A DNA stretch of 64,000 nt from Daphnia carinata (lineage: Eukaryota > Arthropoda > Branchiopoda > Diplostraca > Daphniidae): assembly GCF_022539665.2 (NCBI RefSeq), contig NC_081332.1:4001884-4065883 (forward strand), in the 5' to 3' direction. This document shows positions 1 through 11,700 of this stretch, piece by piece. The translations under genes were made by a program, and so were the position numbers. The stretch's first letter is position 1; each line of letters opens with the position of its first letter. The notes beneath the pieces were generated by a model. It searched no databases. It was not told the DNA's origin and worked only from the letters and a program-made list of their open reading frames with translations.

Positions 1-477
1 AACCTATGCTGAGAAAAGAAAAACATCACCATTAAGCATCTCAATTGTTGCTCATGTGACTTACATGACTCATAGATTCAAATTCTGGCAGAAGCTTGGG
101 AAAGGCCATACAAATTGCAGATGAAAATCATTGTATAAGGCTCTTGAATGATAAAATAGCACCCCTAGAATGTTGCATTGTTGATAGTTGTGTTCCCAGT
201 ATGCTGAAAATCCTTTCCTATTGGATAAATTTTTTTTTTGTAGATTAGACATGGGTGGCAAAAAGGAGGAGAAATGCTTCGTCATAAATTCAAAAAATTT
301 TCAAGGAAATTCCTTTCATACCTAAAGAGTCCATGTATGATGTTCATCGCTGCAATGCCAGCAAAGTGAAACATCTTTAGAGCCATTTAAGTACCCAGCT
401 TCACCAACACTCTGAACGTAAAGGACAAGTTGTTCTTTAGCAAGAGAAGCAGCTCATACCTTAATCGTAATGCACTT
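1..477. other. 3' flank of the small minus-strand gene, no supported gene
   Basis: No coding region can be supported here. A reading frame of about 70 codons on the minus strand (70-285) has no flanking splice pattern that I could join to anything and matches no family I know. The minus strand has a donor-like GTATGAG just after the stop of the neighbouring gene (near 457), so part of this stretch may be 3' UTR with an intron. Confidence 0.4.
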
Positions 478-1288
478 TCAGTGTTTTTCAACTGTAGGCT
501 CACTCTTCAATCCTGTCACACTTCCAGGTTTTACTTGAACCCCCGCTAAAATTCTGTAAATGCAAAATAACAGCATTAAAAATACTTTTTCAATAGACAA
601 AAAACCGAAAAGTACCTAATCCATGTTTTATGTTGAACTCATGCCATTTCTGGGTTTCCGTACCACACCCATATTCGGCCCAAATACGGTCCAACAATTC
701 TTCACTTCCTTCGCTGCATGGACTTATTACTAACAATTCTTTTAGTGCAGCACTAACAGAATTTAACTTTAACACACTGTAAGGTGGTGGACTGAATAAC
801 TAAACAGTAAATAATTGTTTGTTAAAATTCTATACTTATTTTGAATTCTTATTTGAAAAGTTTAGGTACCTGACTGTGTTCGCCTAATGCCAATTCATCC
901 TCATGTTCAGTTAGGGATGAGTTTGGAAAAACCTCCTTCACTGTTTGGAAACTGTTCCGTTCCAATTTGTTCTTTTCCCCTGGCTGAGCTTGTAGACTCA
1001 AAATTTGAGCTACAAAACACAAATGAATAAAAGCAAATAAATAGAATCATTACGTATTAGGCCTTACCATCCTTAGCTTTGCTGTTATCTAATATTTTGT
1101 GTTGTTCCAATAATTGGGCCTGCAGCTTCATAATTTGATCTCATAAACAATAATTAATAATTGAAAACCAATATAATAAGTTTATACTTACCATCCTTTT
1201 GTTGTATTATCTTATCCATTTTCCAATTGTTCCTCCAGCCCCGCGTTATTCTCTCCATCCACGCTACTGAACCATCTGCGAATGGCAT
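478..1288 (-). CDS. Hypothetical 186-residue protein, five exons
   Basis: I do not recognise this gene. Five minus-strand exons join with consistent phase: 1192-1288, 1068-1139, 870-1009, 616-799 and 478-545 (561 nt, 186 residues plus stop). Donors are GTAAGT, GTAAGG, GTACC and GTACTT; every acceptor ends in AG. The start used is the first ATG after an in-frame stop (MPFADGS...). The first half is Gln/Lys/Glu-rich and suits a short coiled coil (KLQAQLLEQHK). The second half has an acidic linker, then a probably folded segment (LKELLVISPC; EELLDRIWAEYGCG) and ends SEPTVEKH. Exons 2 and 3 begin with similar peptides (DQIMKLQAQ and AQILSLQAQ), which suggests exon duplication. An upstream exon is possible because an acceptor-like TTTCAG lies just before the ATG. 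It could also be a decayed or mobile-element-derived gene, but the open frame through all junctions argues for a real one. Confidence 0.55.
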
Positions 1289-2695
1289 CCAATGGACTGA
1301 AATTGCCTACGCCAGTAATAACGAGTCTGAGCGGTAGATGGCTACGTGTCGGAAAAAAAGAAAAAAGTGCGATTTTTTTTTTCCGATATTTTTTTTTTTA
1401 AATGTAAAACGGATTGCCATAAAAAATACATTATTTTGATTCGAAATTGATTGCTAATCACGAAAATCTGGTTTATTTTTATATTGGGCTTATACTTTTT
1501 GAATAAACCGTAAAAAACAGAAGGTCGAGCTGATTTTGTCGGGCTTAAATTTTTTCCTATTAAAAAACAATATCATTAAATCTAGATAAATATGTATTAT
1601 TCTGATTCAGACTTTAACAAGGAACACGAAAATGACAGTTGTTTTTACGTAGAGCTTATAGTTTTTGGATAATCTAAAAAATTGATGTGTCACGCTAGCG
1701 CTGTAGCGTACTGGCGCGCTAGTCAGTTTTCATTTCGCTATATTTCCAAAACGGTTGGTTTTATGAAAAAAGTAATAATTTTATCGGAATCAGCATTTAA
1801 TTTTTAGTACATCCTGTGATTTTTAACCGATTCCTGTGAGGGTCAGTTTTTGCAAGTTTTGGGGGTAAAATTCCCACGGTCATTTTCTTTGTTTATTTCA
1901 GCAACGGCTAATGTGACGAGAAAAAGAATATGTGTTCCGAAATCAGCGTTAAATTTGGAGTATAACGTGTTATTCTCGTCAAATTCTATGCGGTTTATTG
2001 TTTTGGGGCATACTTGAAGGCAAAATTAAGGGACTCCTCCGGGGAAGTCCCCTTTAAAGTTATTGTTTCTTCGAAGACTACATGAGGCTTAAACACAGGA
2101 CTTTTAATGTGTTAAGCAGACGCTCTACGTCATATCCAGGTATCTATCTAATTATCCATTAATTTGCGAATGAAAAACTCTACTATGGAACAAAAGTTGT
2201 CTTTAAAAAGGTGGGTCAAACGACGTTCCGTATAATCACACGCCTTTACTTTCATGTCTCGGTATTACACCCAGTTTTCATATAACTCTTTATTATTTAC
2301 CTTTTTATGGCATTCTTATGGTTATGGGAAACCTAACTTATACCACTAATCGTTTACATCTAATTTTTGGTTTAACTCCATATCAATACATAAGTTTCGA
2401 ATCTATGAGGAGCAATTAGGTAGACGTTTTTCTTGGTTGTTTCTTTTTCTTTCGAGTCAATAAGATTTTTTTTCCACAGGCCACACCTTAGCGGATTACT
2501 GAACCACTGTAAATAGCATAGATTTTAATGAATTCTCTGATTAAAGAAAAAAAAAGAAAAAGGCTATTAACTACACACATCAAATGAAACGAGGTGCGAA
2601 GCCACGAAGCCAACTTTTCTGCCTAACTTGCAGGCAGAAATCAAACGCTACACATCTTATCTCATAGAAAAACGTTTCTGGTTTCTCCAGTGTTG
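1289..2695. other. Intergenic region with degenerate repeats
   Basis: No gene seen. The stretch between the Sec31 stop and the start of the small gene is AT-rich and holds the degenerate repeat array at about 1425-2000, a GGGACT/AGTCCC hairpin at about 2031-2052, and a minus-strand AATAAA (plus-strand TTTATT near 2288) that could serve Sec31 polyadenylation. Confidence 0.5.
1425..2000. repeat. Degenerate tandem repeat, about 4 units of 150-190 bp
   Basis: A loose motif recurs: TTATTTTGATTCGAAATTG near 1431, TTATTCTGATTCAGAC near 1593, TTATCGGAATCAGC near 1781 and TGTTCCGAAATCAGCG near 1932. Each is followed about 30-60 bp later by a T/G-rich part (GGGCTTATACTTTTTG, AGAGCTTATAGTTTTTGG, GTTTTGGGGG, TTTTGGGGCATACTTG). 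The copies are highly diverged, so this is by eye. It may be an old satellite or the inside of a non-autonomous element. Confidence 0.4.
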
Positions 2696-5600
2696 CTATT
2701 GATATTGGACTCCCAGCTGCTGAGCCATCTGGAGAAGCACTTTCAAACCAGATATAAACGATCCGATTTCAGTGAAGGGCGTATTGACCACCACCTGGGA
2801 GTGTAAACTCAAACTGGTCGCGTAATCGAACGCCTGAACAGCTTGCACAATCTGGTGTAAGCCTAAGAGGGTAGGGCTCAACAGCTAAAATGATTTTGTC
2901 AAAAACAAAGTAAGTTTCGAACGATTATGCCATTTATGGATTCATTAGTTACCATATTTTTGCGCAAAAGATCATCCAGGCACTCCAGCTTCTTCCCAAC
3001 ATCATCTAGCTTTCTCTTCAGTTGCTACATTACAAATACAAAACGTTTATGCGAACATAATATGTATAATTCTACAAATTTACTTACCGCATTTGTGGCT
3101 AGCGCAGCGCATTTGTTTTTTAATGTGTGGAATACATCGTGAATAATTTGGTGTTCGTTTGGAATCGGCAGCAAAGCTTGAGCTGGCTGGACAGGAATTG
3201 GCTCGGGAGCGTAGCTTTGGTTTTGAGTGGGTTCCACAGGAGAAGTCATTCCTGGATTGTATAATCCGTCGAACGGCTGAATGATGGGAACAGCCGGTTG
3301 TTCAACTATACCCATGGGGTGATTTATGGTTTCTACAGTTGTTGGCTCAGCTTTCACTTTCGCAAACGAGGTTAGAGGAGGTGGATCATTCCAACCAGGA
3401 GGTGCGCTAGTGGCCGGAAGAAGGGGCACAGATGACATGAGATTAGAAGCCGGTGGAGGAGTTATTGAAGGAGGAGCATCGAATGTTGATGGCTGCATGA
3501 ACGCGCTTTGTTGCTGTGGCGCTTGAACGTGGTCCAATGGCGTGTAAAGAGAAGTAGGTTGTTGTACATTATCCATTCCAATGCCATTGGCCAACTGTCC
3601 GCTTTGAAGCTGGAATGATCCAGGAGAGGGCGGAATAGGCTGATTGAATTGATTTCCAGGAAAATTGCCTTGTTGCGCATATGGTGACGGACTGGTAAAC
3701 TGACCACTGGGTTGGAACATGGCCGAGTTGGATTGCGGTTGCTGTTGCATGTAACCCATTTGGTTAACTTGCTGGAATTGTGAATTTGATGCCGAATTGT
3801 AATATCCACCAGGACGACCACTTGAAACGCTAGGATCCTGGACGTACACCCTATTGCGTTGATTTAGAGATCCCAAACGCGACACGTTTCCTGTTGTTGG
3901 GGGCGGTGCAACTGATGATGCAGGTGGTGGTGGTGGCGTGGGCTGATGGAACTGCGGCGAAGGTTGAGCATTCAGAGGCTGCGAGCTCAGAGGCTGATAA
4001 AACTGTTGCAACGGCTGAGCAGCTGGAGGTGGAGCCGGTGTACTCAGCATTGGTGGCATAGAGGGCGCCGCTTGTGGTGAGTTGAAAGTGTTGGTTGGTG
4101 GGGCCCAGCTATTGCTTTGAAATGGAGTTGTAGGTTTCGGAGGATAGGATGGCATTGCAGGCGCTGAACTGAATTGATCCTGATGACCATAGTAACTGTT
4201 TGTGGGAGTAGAAGATCTGTTTAATCCAACTGAAGGGTATCGCTGCGCTGGCCCAGCCTTTTGCTGGTGCGAAGCGAAATTGTAAGCACCGTTGGCCATT
4301 CCGGTTGAAACCTTGCGTTCGTTAGGATTCAATGAACGTTTCAGTCTGTCTTTCAATTCTACCATCGAATCATCCTATTGAAAAACATAAAAATCATTAA
4401 GGAACTTGTACTGCGTCGTCTAAAGTGACATAGAAATTCTCTTGACGTTGCTCGTTACCTGTGACATATCAAGATAAGTAAGAGCAGCTTCCAGGCTGCC
4501 CTGTCCGGCCAAGAGCCCAGCATAACGACATAGTTGCTGGGTAAGATGTCCCGAGTTAACAGCCACCGGCTGACGACCCCAATGCTGCTGAGCCTGACGA
4601 AGAACCATAACTTGTTCTACCATCTCTTGTAGAGATGTGGTTGAATCATCGGCGACTCGCAGCCAGCAGTCGACTACTTTCTCCATGTTGCCAGCACAAA
4701 TGTAACAAAGAACAGCTTCGTTTGTGGCACCCATTTCGGCTTCGAGCCTCTGGCCGATCGTTTGGCAGAGGTTTGCGAATTGCGCGTCTTCCGCATAGGT
4801 CAGCGTAGCCGCTAAAGCTTCTTTCCAGTTGCCCATGTCGCAATGTTGAACTATCTTTTCCCAGTCACGGGTAACAACGGCTTGGATTAGACGTGGCACG
4901 TCACCCTGCATTAAACGGAAATAGCGGTCCCTCGTAGCTGTCAGTAATTCGGGTGGTCCAGTCATTGCTAACACAATGGCATCTGCGTATCGTTTGTCGT
5001 TGAAGCAAAGCTCCACGGCTGCAGCAAGGTTCCCAGTTATTAAGGCCTTACTAATCTTGCCGTCTACAGATTGGTCGGTTGGAATTGTGAAGGTTTTCAC
5101 TTCGGCTGCGATGGAATCGAATGTGTCCGACACTCCTAGACCATCGAATGAATCGGCCACACCAACCTCAGAAATACTATGCGGTTCGTAGTTTAATAGA
5201 TGCAATAGCTGCTGTCGCGGCGCCGGGCTAAAATTGGCTGCTAGGAAGTTCCAGGCTTCCTTGTGTTCCTCACTAGATTCAATTTTTTTGACGCAAAACT
5301 CCGCCAAATTGCCGGTGCTCAATGCACTTTCTAACTCCTTAGAACGCAGCGTTAGCTCATTTTCGGTAACAACTTGGCTAATATGCACTTGGGGCGTGGC
5401 GCTCGGTGCAGATCCGGCTGCATCCAAGCCAAAAGTGACCAACTTTCCCGCCAAAAGCGAAAGAAGCGCCACAGATGGGGCGGATCCACTTGGGTGCTTT
5501 CCTAAGTTGTTCATGGATGACAATCTGCTGTTGTGGTGCTTGTAAAGCTGGCGCGGATTCCATTCCAGGAAAAGAATCGGCAATCATATTGACTGGAGGC

Positions 5601-6832
5601 TGAACAGCTGTTTCTCGGCCTCCCATGATCGAGTGAACTCGTACATGGCCGTCAAAACTGGCTGTGGCGATGCAGGAAGGATTTCGTGGACACCATGCCG
5701 TGTCGAAACACCATTGGCTGCTCGTACTCAGCTCACAAAGTAGTTCGCCACGAGGTACTGGACTATTAGGATTCCAAATAAGCACTCTGTTGTCCTTTCC
5801 ACAGCTTAGCAGTAGATCAGGGTCCTGTACATTAAACTGCCTTAGTTATTGCTAATTTGAAATTTATTAAAAATCCAACCTGTGGGCACCAATCCATAGC
5901 CAGAATACCCCTCTGATGACCCTCAAACGTATTCACAGGAGCTGTCGCTTGTCTCAGATCCCACAATTGAATAACAGGTAATTGATCTTCTTCGGATGCT
6001 AGGCAAAGTTGGGTGGCAACCTTGGGATGCCAAGCAACCGCCTTACAACGCATTCTTGAAGTACTGTCACTAACCTATTAACCACACGATAAGTGTTACT
6101 AGAAAAAAAGAACTTAAATTTTATTGGATGGGCGTAGCTAACTCACTTTAATAATGGGTTCATTCTTCCTCAAATCCCATACAACACAGCGCGTAGCAAA
6201 AGTTGATGCCAAAATATGCTGCACTTGTCTATTCCAAGCAAGGCACGTAACATCATCGGGTGGCTGAGAAAGCGTACCAGGAGTCATTGGAGCAGCAGGG
6301 CTATTCAAATCCCAGATGTAAATTTCTGACTGTGCTGCTCCCGACGCAAGTAAGTTAAGCTGAAACGGATTGAAATCGAGAGCCTTGACGGCTCCACTAT
6401 GTTTTTTGCTATCCGCTAACAAGTATCCGCCGGTTTCATCATTTTTGCCCAGCAATAACTTTTCTGCATCAAATAACAGGATGTGACCCTGGTCTGCACC
6501 ACCAACTATAACACCACCGGGGTTTTCACCACTGCTGATTCCCTGTGAACCCCACACAAGCTTGTGAAACCTGAAGACAAGTAACTGCTATAGACTTCAG
6601 AACTGTTAACATATTTAATATTGGCATACCTTTGTTTGGTGGATATGGATGCTTTTAATCCCATACCCAGACCAGGTTCATTTAGATCCAAAGAATACAG
6701 ATCTATCTGTGAAGTGGTGCTGAACGAGGCGTCAAGCTGTTGAGCTGCTGTACCGGTAGCCAGATATATTGGATATTGTGAAGCAGGAGACCATGCTATA
6801 TTAGCAGTCTGTTCAACTTCCTTGACTTTCAT
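2696..6832 (-). CDS. Sec31: COPII outer-coat protein Sec31, with one apparent frameshift
   Basis: Sec31 forms the outer cage of COPII vesicles with Sec13 at endoplasmic reticulum exit sites and stimulates Sar1 GTP hydrolysis through Sec23. Seven coding exons: 6630-6832, 6147-6570, 5880-6074, 4459-5824, 3088-4374, 2953-3024, 2696-2884, giving about 1244 residues (human SEC31A about 1220). The N-terminus (MKVKEVEQTANIAWSP) opens a WD40 propeller with family motifs such as ESEIYIWDLN-like and WNRQVQHILAS. The ancestral coatomer element (about residues 400-790) follows with YICAGNMEKV. A Pro/Gln/Ser-rich linker fills exon 5. The C-terminal helical domain (KRKLDDVGKKLE to the end) is complete. Exon 4 is 1366 nt, one more than a multiple of 3, although its flanking phases are both 0: the frame shifts at GGGAAAG (5444-5449), inside the conserved FGGKLVTF motif. 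Removing one base in principle restores family similarity, so an assembly error is the simplest reading. The product call is secure. Confidence 0.95.
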
Positions 6833-7250
6833 TTTTTAGCCTAGAACATGTGATAAACCATCAAACATTAAACAACGTGAAGCTACGTTTATCAATAGTT
6901 GAGATATTAGAAAATTATTTTCAAATAACAATGTGCAAATAACAAAAGAACAGTATTTTAATATTCTTCTTGAATTCACAACTAAGGAAGTGCAATTAGA
7001 ACTCCAAATTAAAATTGTAGAGGCACAGATTTACAAGACTGGCACACTCCCTCCTACAACCAGGAAGTCTCATGACATGTAGTAGAAAAGGGACCAAAAA
7101 ACTGATTTTAATTCTACATAAACTTTTAACAACTCACCTTGTGAGAATAGTGGACAGATGAAAATCTATGATATCAAACTAATTAAAGATTTGATTAATA
7201 TTGCCGGTTAAGAGAAGCAGTTTTGTCCGCAATGTTGTCACTTGGCTGAC
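6833..7250 (-). other. Sec31 5' leader with an intron
   Basis: Upstream of the Sec31 ATG the minus strand has an acceptor (TTCTAG, exon resuming at 6840) eight bases before the ATG, and a strong donor CACAAG|GTGAGT with exon end at 7138. This implies a 5' UTR intron 6841-7137 and a noncoding first exon upstream of 7138. The transcription start was not identified; no TATA box is obvious. Confidence 0.6.
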
Positions 7251-8732
7251 GTGGCCCGACCGTAATCAAGAAAAGTTTCGAGACAACTACTACCACCTAG
7301 AGGCGGAATTAAGCATTATCGTATGTTCAAATCAGCCATCAGATGGCTCTCGAGTTTGGCGCTAAATTCAATTATGGATTTAGAAAACATAACTGGCCAT
7401 TCTACTTTTACCCTTTAACTTCAAATGATATTCAATAAATCATTTGACAGCACCTGTTATTTTTGGAACTATAATAGAGCTACACTGTATTTTTGCTGGT
7501 CACTACCCATTTACTTTTTTTCACATAATTTAGGACTGCTTCCTTTTGTCTGACAAAGAAAGGGTTACGACTTTTGCAGGAATAACAAAATCACGGACGT
7601 GGAAGACAGGTGCTCACACGTGCTCACGTTGAAAATTAAAATTTTTTTGAATCAATGCATACGCATTAAGTTCCCCGTGCGAACACATCAGTATGCTTAA
7701 CGATGCATCGCAGGTTGTCACGATTGCTATTTGTCTAGACCTTTGCACGCAAAAATTTACAACCATTTTACTGACGCGGTAGTTATGCAAAAAAAATATT
7801 TGTGAAGTCGTAAACAGTCATGTGGAAAGCTTTCGTTTTTGCCATTTCAATTGTATGATTTGTGTATTCGGACTCTGGAAAGGAAAAAAACTGATGAAAA
7901 GATAATTTTGTTGAAATTTCAGTAGATGATTTATGGAATGAGATCATAATAAAGGCAAGCTTTTAAAAAGGGGAACTTCTCATTCTGTATAAAGTGAAAA
8001 CTAAATCTGGTAAAAAGCCAGTGCATGTCGGAAATTCTCGATGTTGAAGAAATAATTGCACACGATGAAGTTGTGAAAAAAGAGGGAAAGTGGCATGGCT
8101 TAAAAAAAATGTTAAAGAAAGAAAGCCTTATTTAGAATCTTTGAGTTTAAGGTCTGGGTTAGTACGATGGCGTGCAGAAGCTAACAAATCGAAAGTGGTC
8201 AAAAATATCGCAACAAGTGCACGCAGCGTTCACTTTCTATATATACAGTTCCATAGCTGAAAGGCCGATTAATTTTCTTGTACCCAATTTATGGCTCATC
8301 GAACAGTCAGCAGGAGGCGTTTTCCCTTCAATCGACTATAGCTATACCAACGGGGGGTTCTTAAACATAGGGAAAAAAAAATTAGCGAAAAATAAAGCTC
8401 TTTCGGTCTTTCGTAAAAAAACATCCCGGGTTGATTATGTCTTAAAAAAAAACTCAGTGTATTGAACCTTTTGATCACGCGGCTAGCATTCTCCGGCTCT
8501 CTCCCTGTCAATTACGGAAACCCTGGAACACAAAGAAACGCTACATACAGAGACAATTACTTCTATAGGAGAAGAAAGGAACCTCGTGGGTGTTACCCAA
8601 CTTACGACACTTAACAAAAACGTAATTTTCTCGAAATGAAATGAAAAGGGAAAGCAATATGAAAAAAAAAGTGGGGGGCTGGTTCGCGTTCGCATGGATA
8701 TGTACTATATATAATGTCTGCGGTCGCTACGA
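7251..8732. other. Intergenic region between Sec31 and P450 gene A
   Basis: I see no supported gene. A plus-strand open stretch at 8172-8465 (about 97 codons) is Lys- and Asn-rich at its end, has no recognisable domain and no convincing start or splice context. The 3' UTR of P450 gene A should lie at the right end on the minus strand. Confidence 0.45.
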
Positions 8733-11700
8733 TCAGCACGACGATGGGCAGTTCGAAGGCGTAATTGGCTTGGGCGTCAAACGTACTTGAACACCGTCTC
8801 GTGGTCGCAGTACAAGCTCTCCAATCAAGACGAGATCTTCACGCTTCTCCAAAGACTCGAGATGAAAGTTTCTGAGAACGGTAGCCAACACAACTTTTTC
8901 CTCCATCACGGCGTATTTTTGGCCTAGAAACGAGAAGGCCAACAAAACAAGTTTGCCTCTTTGTTAACGTGAATTGCAAGCTAACGGTACACCAAAGGAC
9001 GTACTCAACAAAACAAACGCTGACAAAACCATACGCCTTGAAAGCATGACTAGGCGGAGACGTTAAAGACGCTATTCATCTGACGTCTACTAATCTCTAT
9101 GACCTAATGACAAAAGTGTTATTACCGATGCAGTTGCGCGGTCCAGCGCTAAATGGCACGTAGGCATACGGGTGTCTGCTACGTTTGTTGTCACCCCAAA
9201 AACGGTCTGGGTTGAAACACTCCGGATCGGGAAATTGCTGCGGATCTCTGTGAAGTGAGTAAGGAATGACGGCGACGGTCGAACCGGCTGGTACCACGTA
9301 CCCATCTGTGTCACGAAACGAAAAATGAATTAAAAGACCTGGCCGGATAATATGGTAGTAATTTAATGCATAGATCAGATGTGAGACATACGGATGATTG
9401 CATCCTCGCTCAACGTGCGCCCATACATGGCTACGCTAGGGTAGAGTCTCAGTGCTTCTTTGATGCAGCATTCCAGATATTTCAGCTGAAGAATGTCTGC
9501 CATCGTGATCGGCCTATCTGAGGTACCAAAAACGAGATTGAGCTCTTCGCTGACACGGTCTTGCACCTCCGGATGGCTTCCGATCAAATACAAACACCAA
9601 CTGACGGCAGCTGCTGTCGTATCTTGTCCCTAAACAATCGTCAACATAAATGAATTACAAAAAAAGGAAAACAAATATGTATGAATTGATTTTCTAAACA
9701 AACCTCAAACATAAAAGTATCGACTTCTTCCCGGATGTCCAAATCACTCAGAAGCGTTCCGTCCTGCGAGGCTTCAATCAAGAGATCCAAGAATGCCAAA
9801 CGAGGTTTTTCTACAAGAGATGAAAGGAAAACATTGAATGCGTAATAGCGTGTCAACAAGTAACATCTCATTTGACGAAATATTTACTTATCAAATCGAC
9901 ATTGTCATCAACGTTTGACGGCGATGGCAAGTTTTTGTTTTCTTTCCGGGCCAATTCCTCCGCTTTGCGTATACGATGTTCAGCTTTCCGCTCTTGTAAC
10001 ACCTAAGGGAAAAGTTGAAAACAAACATACCCATTGACATGTCTGCGTGTTTAGCAAGAACAGCATTTTAGATGAATCCGGGACTAGGCTCTTTTTTTCT
10101 TTAATATTAGAATTCTATCCCTTATAAGGCGTCTCCTTTGGCGGTCGACAACTTGTAAACATCCTGGTTCGTCGTTCCCCATCTGTTGGAAAATTCCCCT
10201 CCAAGAAACCCGTTCCCTATTTTCGTTGTCTGACACAAAAATAACACGGAACTTGTGTGGCTAAACCAGACTCTATTGTCTATGTCTTCATAGCGAATTA
10301 TAAGCTACCGTCCTAACTGCTAAATGAAAAGGCACGTGGCACAAAAGCTGTTACTTCAAAATCATTACTCACCTTGTCTGTGAAACCGTGAAGAATATCT
10401 AGACATTTCTGCTGGGTTTTGGCCATCGGATGGCATTGGAAAAGCAGTTCCGGCTGCAGCCACGGTTGTGCCTGTCTTGTCTGAACAATCCGTCCAATTC
10501 TGTGCAAATCATCGCCGCAAAAAAAGAAAAGAAAATTTGAACCAAAAATTGAAAGTCTGGGGCTTTGGAAAATGACTCACGTGCAAACCGCTTTAACGTA
10601 TTCAGAGTCGTTATTCAGCTGAGCATCGACGTGACGACCCATGGCAGTTTCTGTCCGTTTCAATCAAAATGAAGCAATCAATACCAAACTCACCACTAAT
10701 CACAGGTGGAAAACAGGAGGGAAATACGAACCGCAAATGATGTCGAGCGTGCAGCGAGCAACGTAAGGGAACAGGTTGATTCTGTCTCCATTTTTGGCCA
10801 GCATATCCTGATGAGCCTCTCGTAATTTCTGGACCAGCACGACACTCTGCTTATTGAAAATGTCGATGAAATCCTCCAGAATTTTGAAGTGAAATGTCGG
10901 CGTCAGCATTTTACGTCTGCCATGCCATTTGGTGCCGGTGCTCGTGAGTAGTCCCGTGTTCAGCCATGGGTGGAGATATTGATATTCACGGGATTTGTCG
11001 ATTAATTTGTTACTGCCCAGCAAAGCCTTTTTCGTACAAAATATAAAATACTATTTAGGTCAAAGAGTCTGTCAGAAAAAGAAAATTTTCAGAATTCGTC
11101 ATCGCGTTATTTTTTTTTCCGAGGTCGAAAACAAAAATCCAATTATCTTGCGCATAATTCAATTCAACCAGCTGTGTAATCATTTTGTGTTTAGACTCGG
11201 AAGAACGCGCTTTTTTTTTTCTCCGCTATTTTATAAACAAAAATGATGCCTATTTCCGCGCTGTTGAATTTTAAGGAGAAAAAAACGCAAAGGAATATAA
11301 GATTCTGTTGGAGAAACGAGGAATCAGCGAAGCGCCACCGCAGACCTAATAGCGATTTTTCTCGTCCTCGCTTTTCTGTTCGGACATCCCGACAATCTTT
11401 AATGTTGACACCACTTTCTTTTCATTCTTTCTTCGTTTAGTGGTCGGTGGGCAGCGCGGAAAAACTATCTGGGAAGCAGTTAATTAGGACGGCCATAAAA
11501 AAAAAATGCCGAGCGCTGAATTTGCGGCAGCAGTTAGGTATTTTACTGCTCTCTTTTCGTAAACCATGCAGTGTTTACTAACACCCTGGAGATGTCTGGA
11601 GCGGTAGGGAGCATCAGACTGAGAATTGGACTTCTGAAATCAGATGTCGACTGTGAGGGAAAGTGTGACGCTATTCATCCTCAACCATGAATTGCGAATC

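Noticed and set aside
3326-3821. Open frames on both strands inside Sec31
   Set aside because: Out-of-frame shadows of the Pro/Gln-rich Sec31 exon 5.
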